Source: Paguma larvata
Taxonomy: Eukaryota; Chordata; Mammalia; Carnivora; Viverridae
DNA length: 64,000 bases
Assembly (NCBI GenBank): GCA_030068075.1
Contig: CM057839.1
Coordinates: forward strand, 54,154,960 to 54,218,959
Reading direction: 5' to 3'
Shown here: in pieces, positions 45,060 through 57,033 of the stretch
Layout of the letters: every line of letters begins with the position of its first letter
Position numbering within the stretch: position 1 is the stretch's first letter
Program-made: the position numbers and the translations under genes
The notes under the pieces: model-generated
The model's input: only the letters and a program-made list of their open reading frames with translations
Databases searched by the model: none
What the model was told of the DNA's origin: nothing

Positions 45060-45300
45060 TATATGCAAGTTATGTACCAGGCACTGTTCTGAGTGCTTCA
45101 TAATAACACATTTGTTCTTCCTACCTACCCTAGAAAGTAGCTACTACTATTCTCTTTTTACAGTTGAAGTAACTAATACACTGAGAGGTTAGCTTACTTG
45201 AGGTCACATGACCAGTAATTAACCAGTCCAGGTGTTGAACCCAGGTAGACTGGTTTAGGAGTCACGCTGTTAATTTAACCCCTATGCTGTGTTGTAAATA
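45060..45300 (+). repeat. MIR SINE, well preserved
   Basis: 'gtaccaggcactgttctgag', 'tgcttcataataacacattt', 'ttttacagttgaagtaacta', 'aggtcacatgaccagtaatt' and 'gttgaacccaggtagactgg' cover nearly the whole MIR 3' two thirds in order. Confidence 0.9.
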
Positions 45301-45508
45301 CGTTAGCAATGCTAAAAGGGCTAAGCATTTTGGGTCTTGAAATACTTGAGACATAAGGGAAAATGTGATGATTTTCTGAAAATACAGTGAAGTCTGAGTG
45401 AAGTCAAGTAATAATTAACAGTTGAGCTATCTTGTGTCCTACTTTGTTGCTTAGCATTTTTCTAGATATACAATATTTAGGAAGAAATAATCCCTTTTTA
45501 AGACTGGC

Positions 45509-45567
45509 CTTAAGTATCCAGATTTAGGTGTCACAATCTTAAGTATACAGATTTAGGTATCTGTCAG
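45509..45567. repeat. 29-base tandem duplication
   Basis: cttaagtatccagatttagg at 45509 recurs at 45538 as cttaagtatacagatttagg with one difference in the first 20 bases. Two units only. Confidence 0.8.
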
Positions 45568-46932
45568 ATCACTACTTTATGATATTTGGATTATTTTACA
45601 TGAGAGGTAGCAAATGCCTACAGAGCCAATGAGGCATCTTCAGTGAGCAGAATGCTGAAATTGAAGAAGGTGAAATGGTAGGGACCATCGTGAACTGGAG
45701 TGCTTTTGCCTCTTCTTAAAGACATTCAGATTTCAAAAATGGCTACACTTTCTGGATTAAGTAAAGCAAGTGAAAGTCCTTTGCATCCAGCCAGACTTCC
45801 ATTTCAGATTCTGGTTATGCTTTAGGGGAAACGTAAATTAAAAGAAGAGAACAGGCTGAATCAGTGTCTGATAATCCAAGAGGGATATTTTACATTGTCT
45901 GTTGATTGAAACACTTCAAAACTCTAATTTTTTGGCTGCTTCTTTATCACAGTAAGGACAACAAAAGACCATACTTTGATAAGCTATAAAGAGATCTAAC
46001 CTTTCTGGAGAGAAGTTTGATAATTTGTGTCAAAACACTATAAAGGTTATATCCTTTGACGCAGCAGTCTTGTATGTAAGGATGTATCATAGAAAGACAA
46101 GTACCCAACACTAGATATATAATAGTGTTTCTCTCTATTGCTTAAGACAGGCAAAGATTGGAAACAAGTGTCCAAAATTAAGATTAAATACTTTAACAGT
46201 TGTTATTTGGGGATGGTAGGAGCTCTAATGATTTTATCCTAATTTTCTTCTTTATAAAGTCTTTTTGAATTGTTCGAATCATCATAATGAGTGTGTGTTG
46301 TTTGAATTGTTACAAGTGGGCTATAAAGCTTTTTTTTGGAATAAAGAAAAGTAAGAAAGTTAGGAAAGAGTGTTAGTACCTTGTCATGATGATCTCCTAC
46401 CACTGTTTATGAGACAAAAGGAAAATCAGTCAAAGCTGGCACATTGCTAGTATCAAAGTTCATATTCTTAGTGACATTGGCACTGTATCCACCTGGCAGG
46501 TATAGAAGACATTCCAAATTTCATATTTTTAGGATTTTTTTATATTATTTTGTTTTTACTACTAAAGTATGAATACATTGTATTCTGAACTCCTTATTAG
46601 GACATAACGATAAAAAACATCTACGTTAAGACTTTTTAACATTAAGTGGCATGCCATTCATGCTATCAGCCTTTATTAAGGTTGTCATAGCATCGATGAG
46701 ACATTATACTGATGTAGTTATAGTAATGAGCCATATAGTTAACCTCTGGAAAGATTTTGTTTATGTAAAAATAAAGATTGACTAATCTATCACGTTGCAT
46801 CATTTGAATATTTAGTAATTCTTTTCCCCCATGGGAGTGTATCAGAACGAATGGGGATACCTACATAGCTTTTAAAAACGTATTCAGTTTTATAGTATAA
46901 TATCAACTATAGAAAGAGTATAAAGCTTTTGT

Positions 46933-47138
46933 GGGGCACTTGGGTGGCTCATCAGTAAAATGTCTGACTCTTGCTTTTGGGCTCAGGTCATGATCTCACT
47001 GTTCGTGAGATCAAGCTCTGCACGGGGCTCTGTGCTAACAGTGCAGAAGCTGCTTGGGATTCTCTGTTCTTCTCTCTTTGCCCCTCTCCCCTACTCATTT
47101 TCTCTCTCTCTCAAAATAAATAAATAAACTTTAAAAAA
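46933..47138 (+). mobile_element. Felid SINE, forward
   Basis: 'ggggcacttgggtggctcat' to 'taaataaactttaaaaaa'. Duplication agtataaagcttttgt (46917-46932) and agtgtaaagcttttgt (47139-47154), one mismatch. Confidence 0.95.
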
Positions 47139-47541
47139 AGTGTAAAGCTTTTGTTATTTTTATTAGAAGGAGACTTTGATTTTTTAGAAGATTGAGAAAC
47201 ATTAACATAATTCAACAAGAATGACTTAAGGGGCATATAATCAAGACATTCAATAAAATTTTTAAATTCAATATAATGTTGAAATGTTTTCAAACATTTC
47301 AAACTTAGTGGACTGTGTAAACATGAAGCCTGATATTTCATTGTAACAGTTGAGGATCTTTGAATACAATTTTCAGGATAAATGTGAGGAAAAAAATTTC
47401 TACAAAAGTGAAAGAGAGATTGGAAAATGACATAGATATTTTTAAAACTATATCCCTGCATTTGATCAGAAAGAACCCACCTTGCATTTACCCCCAGAAC
47501 CTTTTTCGCCTACCCATAGCACATAGATAAATTTACAAATA

Positions 47542-47854
47542 CAGTTGACCCTTGAACAATGCAGGGGGTTGGGGTACTGACTCCTCCCCCCCACCCTACC
47601 CCCACACTCAAATCCATGTATAGCTTTTGACTCCCCGAAAACTTAACTGTTAATAGCCTACTGTTGATTGGAAGCCTTCCTGATCATATAAACAATTAAC
47701 ACATATTTTGAATGTTTTATGTATTATATACTGTATTTTTACAATAAAAGTAGACAAAATGTTATTAGAAAAATAATTTCTACAGGGAAGAGAAAATACA
47801 TTTATAGTATTGTATTTATTGAAAAAATCCACGTAGTTCAAACCTGGTCAACTG
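47542..47854 (+). mobile_element. Tigger-like non-autonomous DNA transposon
   Basis: Ends cagttgacccttgaac and, inverted, cctggtcaactg. TA flanks both sides (47540-47541, 47855-47856), the signature of TcMar insertion. Same family and orientation as 8841-9164: 'taatagcctactgttgattg', 'gaagccttcctgatcatata', 'agggaagagaaaatacattt'. Confidence 0.85.
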
Positions 47855-49934
47855 TATGTAGAATACATATGTAATTATTTCCAAATATTTTTTAATATAA
47901 TTTATTGTCAAGTTGGCTAACATAGTGTATGCAGTGTGCTCTGGGTTTTGGGGGTAGATTCCCGTCATTTCCAAATATTTGAGCTCCCACTTTGTACATG
48001 GAGCTATTCTAAGCATTAAATTCAAATTTATTTCTTTAATTCACAACTATCTGAGATATAATGCCTACCATACTTGACATTCAGAAAGGATTTATTGGGC
48101 AAAAAGAATATATGATTAGAATTATAATTTAGAATCTTTCTTCCTTGAAAGACTTGGCCCTGAAAACTCTTGGCTTACCTGTAAGATACGATGTTAGGTT
48201 TCTCTGTAAGTGGTTTTCTTGTACCTTACATCTTCATTACATTTCTGAAACGTGAAACTAGTTCCTGTAGGTCCACATTTTTCAGAGTTTTGAAACATCA
48301 ATTTTGTGAGAGTCTTTTTGGAAAAAATAAAAAGTTATATAAAATGATTCTACGTTAAATGAACTTGTAGATTCTGATTATATTCTCCTCTTCAAAATGG
48401 ACACTTTAATATATTAAAATTAGGGACCTTGGAATTTGCTCAATTCTATATTTTGTAAACATTTGAACATTAAATTTCCCTCCCCCATCCTTTGAAGTGT
48501 TTGTAAAAGCAAACTTTGGGAAATAATGGCCTGTCAAAGTAGGATTTACAGGAGAGCCATTTAGTGAGGGGAGAAATATCGGAACTTGTATTTATCTTGT
48601 TTTTCGTGTAATAAAGAAAAGAAATCGAGCTTTGGAAATACTGTGGATTGACCCTAGCAACCTCATGCAGTCCTGTACTAGTCATTTTTCAGCAGAGGAG
48701 TAGGAATTTTTTAACACTGATGGTTTGACAGTGGTGCCTCCAGCACCTCACATTTTCACTTGCTTTCAGTTTTTTAGGTTTGGTGCTAAATTCAGAGGTT
48801 TATATTATACTACCTATTATTAGTTAAACTCAGTCTTAAAAAAATGATCAAATGATTTTAAAATTTCCTGTAAAGATAATATACTAATAAAGCAAATATA
48901 TGTGAACAAGAAAGTGGAAAAACTGACACTTCTATCTAAAATGACCTCATTATCAGTCACTGTGTGAGGTAGAAACGATGATGTAATCTGACGTGACAAG
49001 AACTTGGCCCTGGTATTCCAAAAAGGAAATTAGCAATATCATTTTAAATGTGGCTTGTCATCCCTGTCTTTGGTGATGAATCAGTTAGTGTCTATCATGG
49101 AAACAAAAACAACTCTAGATTTTCAAACAGGAAGGGATTTAACGTAGGGAATTGGTTGCAAATGATTTACAAATACAACCTGGAAAGCTGGATTTGGAAA
49201 AGGGAGAGGGGCGTTGGTTACCAGAGACAAGGGAGCTGCTGCTGCTGGAGGTGTACAAAATGCACACAAAAAGCAAAAATCTCCCTTCCTCCCACTTTGA
49301 TTCTCTATTGGCAGAGCCCCAGCTGGAAGCCAGCTGGCAAGGGACTCTTAGAAATGTAACCTATAGGTCCCCTGCTGCCACCACCTCCAAGGCCTGGGGC
49401 TGAAGCCTTGTTGAAGATAACTGACATAGTCATCCTTACCTTTGTGTATGTGTTGGACCTTAAGTTGTATTAGCTATTGCTGGTACAAAGCTACTAGTTT
49501 AAAAACAAAACAAAACAAAAAAAGACTACTATACTTTGGAATTTGCCTAAAAAGTAAGCATCCAGAATGTGAATACTGTATTTTCAGAACAAAACCAAAA
49601 TGTATTTTATAATTTTGACAAAGTAAAACTTAGTCTTAAAATAATGTTATGTTTTTATTTCATGTCCTTAAATTTTTTTTGTTTGTGTATGCTTTAAAAC
49701 ATCCATGCATATTAATATAATAGTACATTTGTACAGTTTATAGATTGATATACATAGAATAAGCTGATTTGTTAGATTCCTTCCAGCTCCCTCCATCTCT
49801 GCAAGTAAGGGTGCTTCTATATGTGGTTTTGGTGGCTTCGTAGATATCATCTAGCGTGGGTAAATTTCACAGCCTTCTCACATGTAATCTACACTTTTAG
49901 GCCTTTTCTCATAAGGAATTCTGTCTTCTGTTGT

Positions 49935-50096
49935 CTGGATAATGGTTCTCAGTGCTAACTGTACATTAGAATTCCCTGGGAAGCTTTTTAAAAAGAAAAA
50001 TACCTCCAGAGAATTGATTTTAATTGATCTACTGTGGAGGCCAACTATCTTAAGATTTTTCAGGTTCCCTGGGTAATTATAGCACACACCCACTGA
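49935..50096 (+). mobile_element. MER5-type hAT DNA transposon relic
   Basis: 'ggataatggttctcagtgct', 'cattagaattccctgggaag', 'acctccagagaattgatttt' and 'caggttccctgggtaattat' are MER5 landmarks in order. Confidence 0.7.
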
Positions 50097-50209
50097 CTCA
50101 AAGAGACGGGAACTTCATAGTCCTGTCTGCCGTCTCCCTTTGGGGTAGGGGCAAAAAATAATATCTGAGAGGAGACCAGAAATCTTTTTCTACCAAACCT
50201 AAGGTGTTT

Positions 50210-50429
50210 GGGTTTTTTTTTTAATTTTTTTTTTAACATCTATTTATTTTTGAGAGACATAGAGAGTGAGCAGGGGAAGGGCAGAGAGAGAGGGAGACAC
50301 AGAATCTGAAGCGGGCTCTAGGCTCTGAGCTGTCAGCACAGAGCCCGACGCGGGGCTCGAACTCACAGACTGGAGATCATGACCTGAGCTAAAGTCGGAC
50401 GCTTAACCAACTGAGCCACCCAGGCACCC
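50210..50429 (-). mobile_element. Felid SINE, reverse
   Basis: Full length, head 'gagccacccaggcacccc'. Duplication ccaaacctaaggtgttt (50193-50209) and ccaaacctaaggttttt (50430-50446), one mismatch. Confidence 0.95.
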
Positions 50430-52599
50430 CCAAACCTAAGGTTTTTAAAAAGAATTAATATTTTCTTGTCTTTATCATCCTCTCTGGCCCCCAGCTTTAA
50501 AAATATTTTTCTTTCCCCTCTTTTTCCTGGCAACAACTCTTGGTCAGAGAGTGGTAGGGAATTAGAAAAACTTACCTAGAGCATCATTGTTGGAGGGATT
50601 CGAATGATTACATAAATTTTTGAGGTCAGTCCCCAGGAACTAGGAAGAATATTTATTTTTATGCACATTCTATTTCCTTCATTGTGGCAACCAGCTGTGT
50701 TAAGGTTGTTGGGTTTGTTTTTATTGCAGTGGTTTTGGTTTGGAATTTTGCTAAATGAATAATAGATGCCTGTAGGACTGTATCATAAAAGGCTTATTGA
50801 CACTATTTGCCTATTATTAGTGTAAGTACGCTACCTGCTTTGTCCATTTGAATTTGCACACCAAGAACTCACTGACCGTGAAGAATTAATTTCCTCCCCA
50901 AAGATAACAACACACTCTGCAAAAATAGAAGCATTCAGGGCGAGGAGGATCTTTGTAAGGATTTAAATGCAAACCATGATATTCAAGGCTGTCATGCTCA
51001 CTTCAAAAGTTAAAAGCTTCCGCAAAGACTGCCTTGACAAAGCAATCAAAGTATTTCTGCAAACAACAAGCTAGAAATTTACAGACATCTGTATTATAGT
51101 ATTTTAATTGGCAGTGGGTTTTATAATTGTTGTCAGTGATTAAGATTTCAGTAATGATGGCTGAGTATCTCTATACCACACCACAACGGATTTTCAACAC
51201 TTTGCATTTTAGTCTTGAATAATTTGTTTTCTGTTGTGAAAGAAAAATTGCGTATGATAGATTTTTTTGGATTGTAGAATTTTTAATTAGAGACTAAGTT
51301 TAAAGCCCTTTATGAATTGACATTTATTTCTGTGCACCTGGTTGTGCATTGATCTACGGTCACTGGAGCAGATGTAATATCGGTAATTAAAATTCACATA
51401 ATAGCCGTTTCTGGTCCAGTAACTATCTCACTAATATATTGTGGTGTCTGCTATCGAGTTAGATACGGGACTGTTTTGAGTATCACCATTTCCTTACAAT
51501 GGTGGTGTGCCAGTATGAAACAAAATGCCCAAAGGAAAAGAGCTAAAAAGAGAAGAAATAACATTATGTCAACATTATAATCTTTTCCTTAACAGACTAG
51601 TTCATATCATTTGTAGTTTACTTGTAGAATTAATTTTATCTGTACAGCATACAACATTGTAGGTACTACAGTATTAAGATTGTTATTTCTATGCTGTTTA
51701 GTTTTAAGAAGAAAAATTATCTCCGGACCTTAGTTTTGTCCTGGATGTAAGGTTAGTCATTAATAATTTAATGACCATGGAAATCATTTTTAGTCCCTTT
51801 AATGATTTTACATACATCCATTGGAATTAGTTGCTACCACAGAGTAGATTATAAGACTGTCTTGGACGTTACCAAAAACATATTTAACTAATGCTGTACT
51901 ACAAAAATTTTGTTTTAAAACAGTCTTTTTCTATAAGTTATCCCACATTACAGGCCCTGAGGGCATTAAAGACGTGTTCTATTTTGCTTTCTGTGTTTAA
52001 ATAAATTAAATTTCTGTTACCTTAGTTTCTCTAATAAGGATTAATATTGCCAATTTGTTGCTGTTATTGTTTTATATGTCTGGGTTTTTCAGATTGTAAT
52101 TTTAAGTGTTTTTATTTCACTAATCAAAAATAAAGTTCAGCTGCCCTGCCCCTAGGACACCGAGCCATCAGTAGACATCGTTAACACGGCACCGGTCTAG
52201 TCTGTTTTCCCCAGGATCTGAAGTAGGAAAGCACTAGCATTGAATACAGTAATTTTGAGGTTGAAGCATGTAAATCAAGATTTAAAAAACGATCTGAGTA
52301 GAATTTGGTACTTTTCTCACAGCTCATTAACATTGAACCACAATTTAATCTGACCCTTAGTCTTATTCTCAGTATTGATTTTAAAGTTCCTTTCCACCTC
52401 CTCTAAATTCTCATCTTTGATCCAGGCTCTCTTGGCTCTGACATGTGACTCTGGCGTTGGAACCACTTGATGACAAACACGTACAAGGTTTTTCTCTCTG
52501 CTACCAATCAGAGTGTGCGCCCTCTCTGAAGTGGACCATCTTGCAATAATTTTATTAGGTTTCTGTATAGATCTGCCTCAGTTTTTGAGAGTTTCAGTC

Positions 52600-53022
52600 A
52601 AAAATTAAAAATATCATAAGTTGGAAATATGTTTAGTACACCTAACCTACCAACAACGTAGCTTAGGCTAACCTTCCTTGAATGTGGCGAGGACACTTGC
52701 ATTAGCCTCCCTGCATTTGGGCAAAATCATAACGAAGTGGTGACTGTCTCACGTAATGTATTGAGTACCGAACCGAGAGTGGAAACAGTGGCTGTAAGTG
52801 TAGGGGTTCTTTCCTCAGGTGATGGCGTGGCGGACCCGGAGCTGCCGCTGGTTGCCACTGCGCGGCCCCGTGAGAGAGGATTGCACAGCATATTGCTAGC
52901 CCGGGAAAAGATCCAAATTCAAAAATCCACTTCCAGTGTCTGCTGCATGCATATTGCTTTCACACCATCATTAAGGTGAAAAATCCTAAGTCAAACCATC
53001 ATAAGTTGGGGATTGTCTGTAT
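52600..53022. mobile_element. Tigger-type DNA transposon relic with a GC-rich core
   Basis: The right end 'aagtcaaaccatcataagtt' plus 'ggggattgtctgta' is a Tigger terminal sequence. The left side shows the inverted counterpart in part (atcataagttggaa). The core at 52825-52880 is GC- and CpG-rich (gatggcgtggcggacccgga), unlike the AT-rich surroundings. The 80-codon frame across it is not a recognisable transposase. Confidence 0.75.
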
Positions 53023-53351
53023 TTGAAAACATTTTTCCTCTTAATCTCCCTAGCTTCTCCAGGCATTTCACACAAGCAAGAGTCTCCTAAGGGTGGAAAC
53101 TGAATATACCATTGCTTCTCTTTAGTGTTTCCTGAATTTAACTCTTCCGCCTCTCCCAGCATAAATTAAAGCTGAGACAGGAGGGCACACGGAATATCAT
53201 GCAACTGTGGCTTCACACAGTACAGAAGCCAACACTGGACCTTCACTCGAAGGTCCTCACTTCCTAGATAGTATTATTTTGAGGACCTATGGCCTCCATC
53301 TAAATGAACTCCCACATCCCTCTCAAGCCTATGGGAAGGCATAGCCTTTTT

Positions 53352-53738
53352 TTTTTCACAGTGTACCAATTTCCATTCCCATCAGCAGTGCATTCGAGTT
53401 CTCTTTTCTCCACATTCTTGCCAATGCTTGTTTCTTGTCTTTGATTTTAGCCATTCTGACAGGTATAAGGTGATGTCTCATTGTGGTTTTAGTTTGTATT
53501 TTGCTGATGATTAGGGATTTGAGCATCTTTTCATGTATTTGTTGGCAGTGTGTATGTTTTTGGAATAATGTCTGTTTGGGTCTTCTTCCCATTTTTTAAT
53601 TAGATTGGGGTTTTTTGGGAATTACTTAGTTTTTGCTTTTTTGGTGTTAAGTTCTAAAAGTTCTTTATATACTTTGGGTATTAACTCTCTATCTAACATA
53701 TTGGTTGCAAGTATCTTCTCCCATTCAGTAGGTTGCCT
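53352..53738 (-). mobile_element. Old L1 ORF2 segment, reverse
   Basis: 'ttccattcccatcagcagtg', 'ccacattcttgccaatgctt', 'aggtgatgtctcattgtggt', 'gagcatcttttcatgtattt' and 'ttctcccattcagtaggttg' are the classic reverse-strand L1 ORF2 3' landmarks of a mid-age mammalian L1. Many stops when translated; inactive. Confidence 0.9.
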
Positions 53739-53757
53739 AATAAAAAGTAATTTCGGA

Positions 53758-53954
53758 GGGCGCCTGGGTGGCCCAGTCGGTTGAGTATCCGACGTTATCT
53801 CAGGTCATGACCTCATGGTTCGTGAGCTCAAGCCCCACATCAGGCTCACTGCTGTCAGCACAGAGCCCACTTTAGATCCTTTGTCGCCCTCTCTCTCTGC
53901 CCCTCCCCCACTTGCACTGTCTCAAAAATAAATAACACATTAAAAACATTTTGT
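53758..53954 (+). mobile_element. Felid SINE, forward
   Basis: 'gggcgcctgggtggcccagt' to 'aataacacattaaaaac'. The word aagtaattt stands at both sides (about 53745 and 53956), a probable short duplication at the L1 boundary. Confidence 0.9.
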
Positions 53955-53960
53955 TAAGTA

Positions 53961-54041
53961 ATTTTTTTTTTTTTTTTTTTTTACAACTGATGAAGTCTCT
54001 GGATGGTAACACTAGGAGAAAGCTTATACCTTCTCCTAGTG
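53961..54041. other. Poly(T) tract followed by an 11-bp hairpin
   Basis: A run of about 21 T (53962-53982) is followed by unique sequence with a perfect stem cactaggagaa / ttctcctagtg (54010-54020 and 54031-54041) and a 10-base loop. The T tract could be the A tail of a retroposed RNA on the minus strand. I do not recognise the RNA. Confidence 0.5.
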
Positions 54042-54857
54042 CCACTGCTTTCAATGTAGCACGCATAGTGGTACACACAACTACGGGACAAACACCACTT
54101 GATCCTAGAGTGTCATTTTCATTTGAATGAGAGGTATTTTTTATATTACAAATAAAGGCGTATTATACAGGTGAATTTAGAGTTTGCATGAATTATTAAG
54201 ATAAAATGGGGATTTAGGAAAAATATTTTGCTTGTGCTTTGAGTACTGAGTATGTATTACTACCATTTTCTGTTAGTAAGCTTATGTCATTTTATGTCCC
54301 AGGAGGTTACGCAGAGTCGAGAGGAGAAAAGGCCTCTTGTCACTGCCCACATTCTTTTCTCTTCACCACTGCTTTTCAAACTTCTCACTTCCTAGAGAAC
54401 CTCTTCTGTAATCCACCTGCTTTTAAATTCTGTCTGTCCCCAAAAACCTCAATTTTGGAAGATGTTGCCTACCAAACCGTATCTATTAGATAAACTGTTT
54501 TACTGTGTTTGGGGTAATAAAAACAAAGGAACTGCAGGTTGGACTTTCTAATCAACATGAGCTCATCAGCAGCCACACTGATTTCTGCTTTGGCCAAGAG
54601 AGGCTATTTGGGGGCAAATGGAGGCATTAAATAAAGCTTTTGGATATAATGAAAGTGGTTTACAGATGGCATGTTAATACCTCTTAGAGTCTTCAAGGTC
54701 TGAGGAGCCCCGGGAGCAGTTCTGAACCACTGCTCTTTAAACTGTAGCCTTACAGCTTAAAATTAATCATATTTCTGGGTGATAAAAAGAGAATGCTTGT
54801 GTTTCAGAGTGAGCGTGTTGGATTGATGCCTTTATTACTTTTGCTTTTTGCACCTAG

Positions 54858-55001
54858 ATCGAATATGAAAGGAAAAAGAAAGAGGATGGAAAACGAGCTC
54901 GAGCTGATAAACAACACGTTTTAGACATGCTCTTTTCAGCGTTTGAGAAGCATCAGTATTACAATCTTAAGGACTTGGTGGACATCACAAAACAACCTGT
55001 G
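54858..55001 (+). CDS. GTF2F2: GTF2F2 coding exon (probably exon 7): first half of RAP30 winged helix
   Basis: A 144-bp exon of 48 whole codons: IEYERKKKEDGKRARADKQ, HVLDMLFSAFEKHQYYN, LKDLVDITKQPV. It starts and ends in phase 0, directly following the previous exon. It corresponds to about residues 163-210 of RAP30. The basic stretch KKKEDGKRARADK leads into helix 1 (KQHVLDMLFSAFEKH) and helix 2 (NLKDLVDITKQP) of the C-terminal winged-helix domain, which contacts promoter DNA in the preinitiation complex. The recognition helix and wing must be in the next exon, outside the window. Acceptor 'ttttgcacctag', donor gtatgt. No stop or frameshift. Confidence 0.97.
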
Positions 55002-56345
55002 GTATGTATATGCTCACATCGAACCTTAAGTATGCCCTGCTTCACCTAGATGACGGTGCTGAAGAGAAGGGGCTCCCATATGAAGAGGTTCACGTGCACC
55101 TACGCTCATGTCAGGGTTTATTTCGATCAGGAGAGGTGTCTTAATACAGTTTTTTTTATTTGTTTATTTTTTTGGTGACATCAGCTTCATTCTTTTATGT
55201 TCACAGTTCCATATGAAGAAAAAGTAGATATACCCTTCTTTTGACTGATCCTTGGCATTAAGCCCGAAGTCTTTGTTTATATTATTTCAGTCTTTTCTTT
55301 TGTTCCCTAGCTCCCTCCAAAAACACTCAGCTTCTTTTATTTATCTGAAAATGTGTCTCCTAGAAGAACCGCATTCCTGTAAGAGCCACCCTGCTTTGTC
55401 ATGGTGAGGGTGCTCTTCTCGGTCTTGTGGGCTCTGCTCTCATGGATTTTTTTTAAATCACAGTTTACCTAGTACTAACATGAGGTTCTTTTACACTTGA
55501 GCTGTGTACTGCCCCACTGTGTTTGTTGAGGTCGTGGTCAGGTCGGCCTGCTCTCCATTTTTAAGGAAAAATTTATTAAATCGATGTTTTAGAAAGTTTG
55601 TACTATAAAATAATCATTTTTTTAAATCCCTGCTCTAGACTTTTGTGCCTATTTGCTAACGATTTGTATTTCTAATCCATTAAAACACTGGTAACAAATA
55701 AGGAGTCCAAATCCCTTTTCCTTAGTCTTCAAGTCACATTTCCTTCTGTTTCACTTTCTTACACCTGACATTAGCAAAGCAGAGAATTAAATGGTAATCA
55801 TATTTATTTATAGGGTTTTAAAAAATTGAATGGAATGTCTTTTATTTTCTGTCCTTTTATCTTTGGACTTATTCAAAGCTTTAGGAAATAACTTAGGAAA
55901 TTATAGTATTAGTTGTAGTTTTCCCACTTGTGCAGATTTCTTCACTATTACACTTCAATCTTTCACTTTTTTATTGAGAATTTAAATTCCAAAAGATCTA
56001 AATACTTCCTTTAAATAGAGAAGTGGCAAGTGCTCATGCTGCAGTGTTATCGACTCCTCTGAATGACTTCATTCCCTGCAGCATCAAAGCCTTAGACACA
56101 GCATTTCAAACTAGATGAAAAAAATTTGAAATAGAATAATTCATTAGCTAAGCTGTGTTTTTTCTGCATTTAATGAAGTTTATCCTTGTGTCACATATAT
56201 ATACGTACACACACATACACATATATATACATACACATAAAAAAGCCATTCCAGAAACTGAATGCAAACAGTATATTCTTATGAGATAACACACACAGAC
56301 ATTAGATACAGGAAAATAAGCATTTGTAGGACAGTTTCTTTGCTT

Positions 56346-56443
56346 TCCAATTTCTTTTTTTTTTTTTTTAACTTTTTTTTTTTTTAATGTTTATTTACTT
56401 TTGAGACAGAGAGACAGAGCATGAGTGGGGGAAGGACATGGAG
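56346..56443 (-). mobile_element. Felid SINE fragment, reverse, tail part only
   Basis: T tracts, 'aatgtttatttacttttgag' and the first GA-rich part, then it stops at 'gaaggacatggag'. The body and head are missing. Confidence 0.85.
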
Positions 56444-56475
56444 CAACATACTGTTTTTGTTTTTTGCTTTTTGTT

Positions 56476-56692
56476 TTTAATTTTTTTTTAACGTTTATTT
56501 ATTTTTGAGAGTCATAGAGACAGAGAGTGAGCAGGGGAAGGGCAGAGAGAGAGGGAGACACAGAATCTGAAGCAGGCTCCAGGCTCTGAGCCGTCAGCAC
56601 AGAGCCCGATGTGGGGCTCGAACTCACAGACCGTGAGATTATGACCTGAAACGAAGTCGGCTGCTTAACCAACTGAGCCACCCAGGTGCCCT
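56476..56692 (-). mobile_element. Felid SINE, reverse, inside the tail of the next SINE
   Basis: Full length, head 'gagccacccaggtgccc'. It sits between T-rich words (tgttttttgcttttt before, tgttttttgtttttt after) that belong to the tail of the copy at 56707. Confidence 0.92.
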
Positions 56693-56706
56693 GTTTTTTG
56701 TTTTTT

Positions 56707-56901
56707 AATGTTTGTTTATTTTTGAGAGAAACAGAGAGCATGAGTGGGGGAGGGAGAGAGAGAGAGAGGGAGACACAGAAGCAGGCTCCAGGCTCTGAGG
56801 TGTCAGCACAGAGCCCAATACAGGGCTTGAACCCATGAACTGTGAGAGCATGACCTGAGCCAAAATGGTACTCTTAAACCAACTGATCCACCCAGGTACC
56901 C
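56707..56901 (-). mobile_element. Felid SINE, reverse, outer copy of a nest
   Basis: 'aatgtttgtttatttttgag' to 'gatccacccaggtacccc'. Perfect 15-base duplication caacatactgttttt at 56444-56458 and 56902-56916 brackets this copy together with the SINE at 56476-56692. Confidence 0.93.
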
Positions 56902-57033
56902 CAACATACTGTTTTTAAAATTCATTTTGTGTCAAAGAAAAGGGATAACTAGTATTTCTCTCAGTTTTGGTGTTGTTTCAGATAATTTTTATGTAGAGGT
57001 ACTCAGTGAATCTCTTAAAATAGAGCTGCTTAG

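Larger units (their letters stand above)
44218..54857 (+). other. GTF2F2: GTF2F2 intron (probably intron 6), 10.6 kb
   Basis: From gtaagt to the acceptor 'gctttttgcacctag'. Contains SINEs, a MIR, a MER5-type relic, two Tigger-type elements and an old L1. Stretches 45310-46910, 47160-47535, 47860-49935, 50450-52590, 53025-53345 and 54045-54840 show no gene. 47885-47965 includes a T/A-rich segment that may be an L1 scrap. 49050-49400 resembles a degraded old repeat, and its 103-codon frame is not supported as a gene. Confidence 0.92.

Noticed and set aside
47111..47461. 116-codon minus-strand frame
   Set aside because: Starts in unique AT-rich sequence and ends in the tail of a SINE; no recognisable protein.
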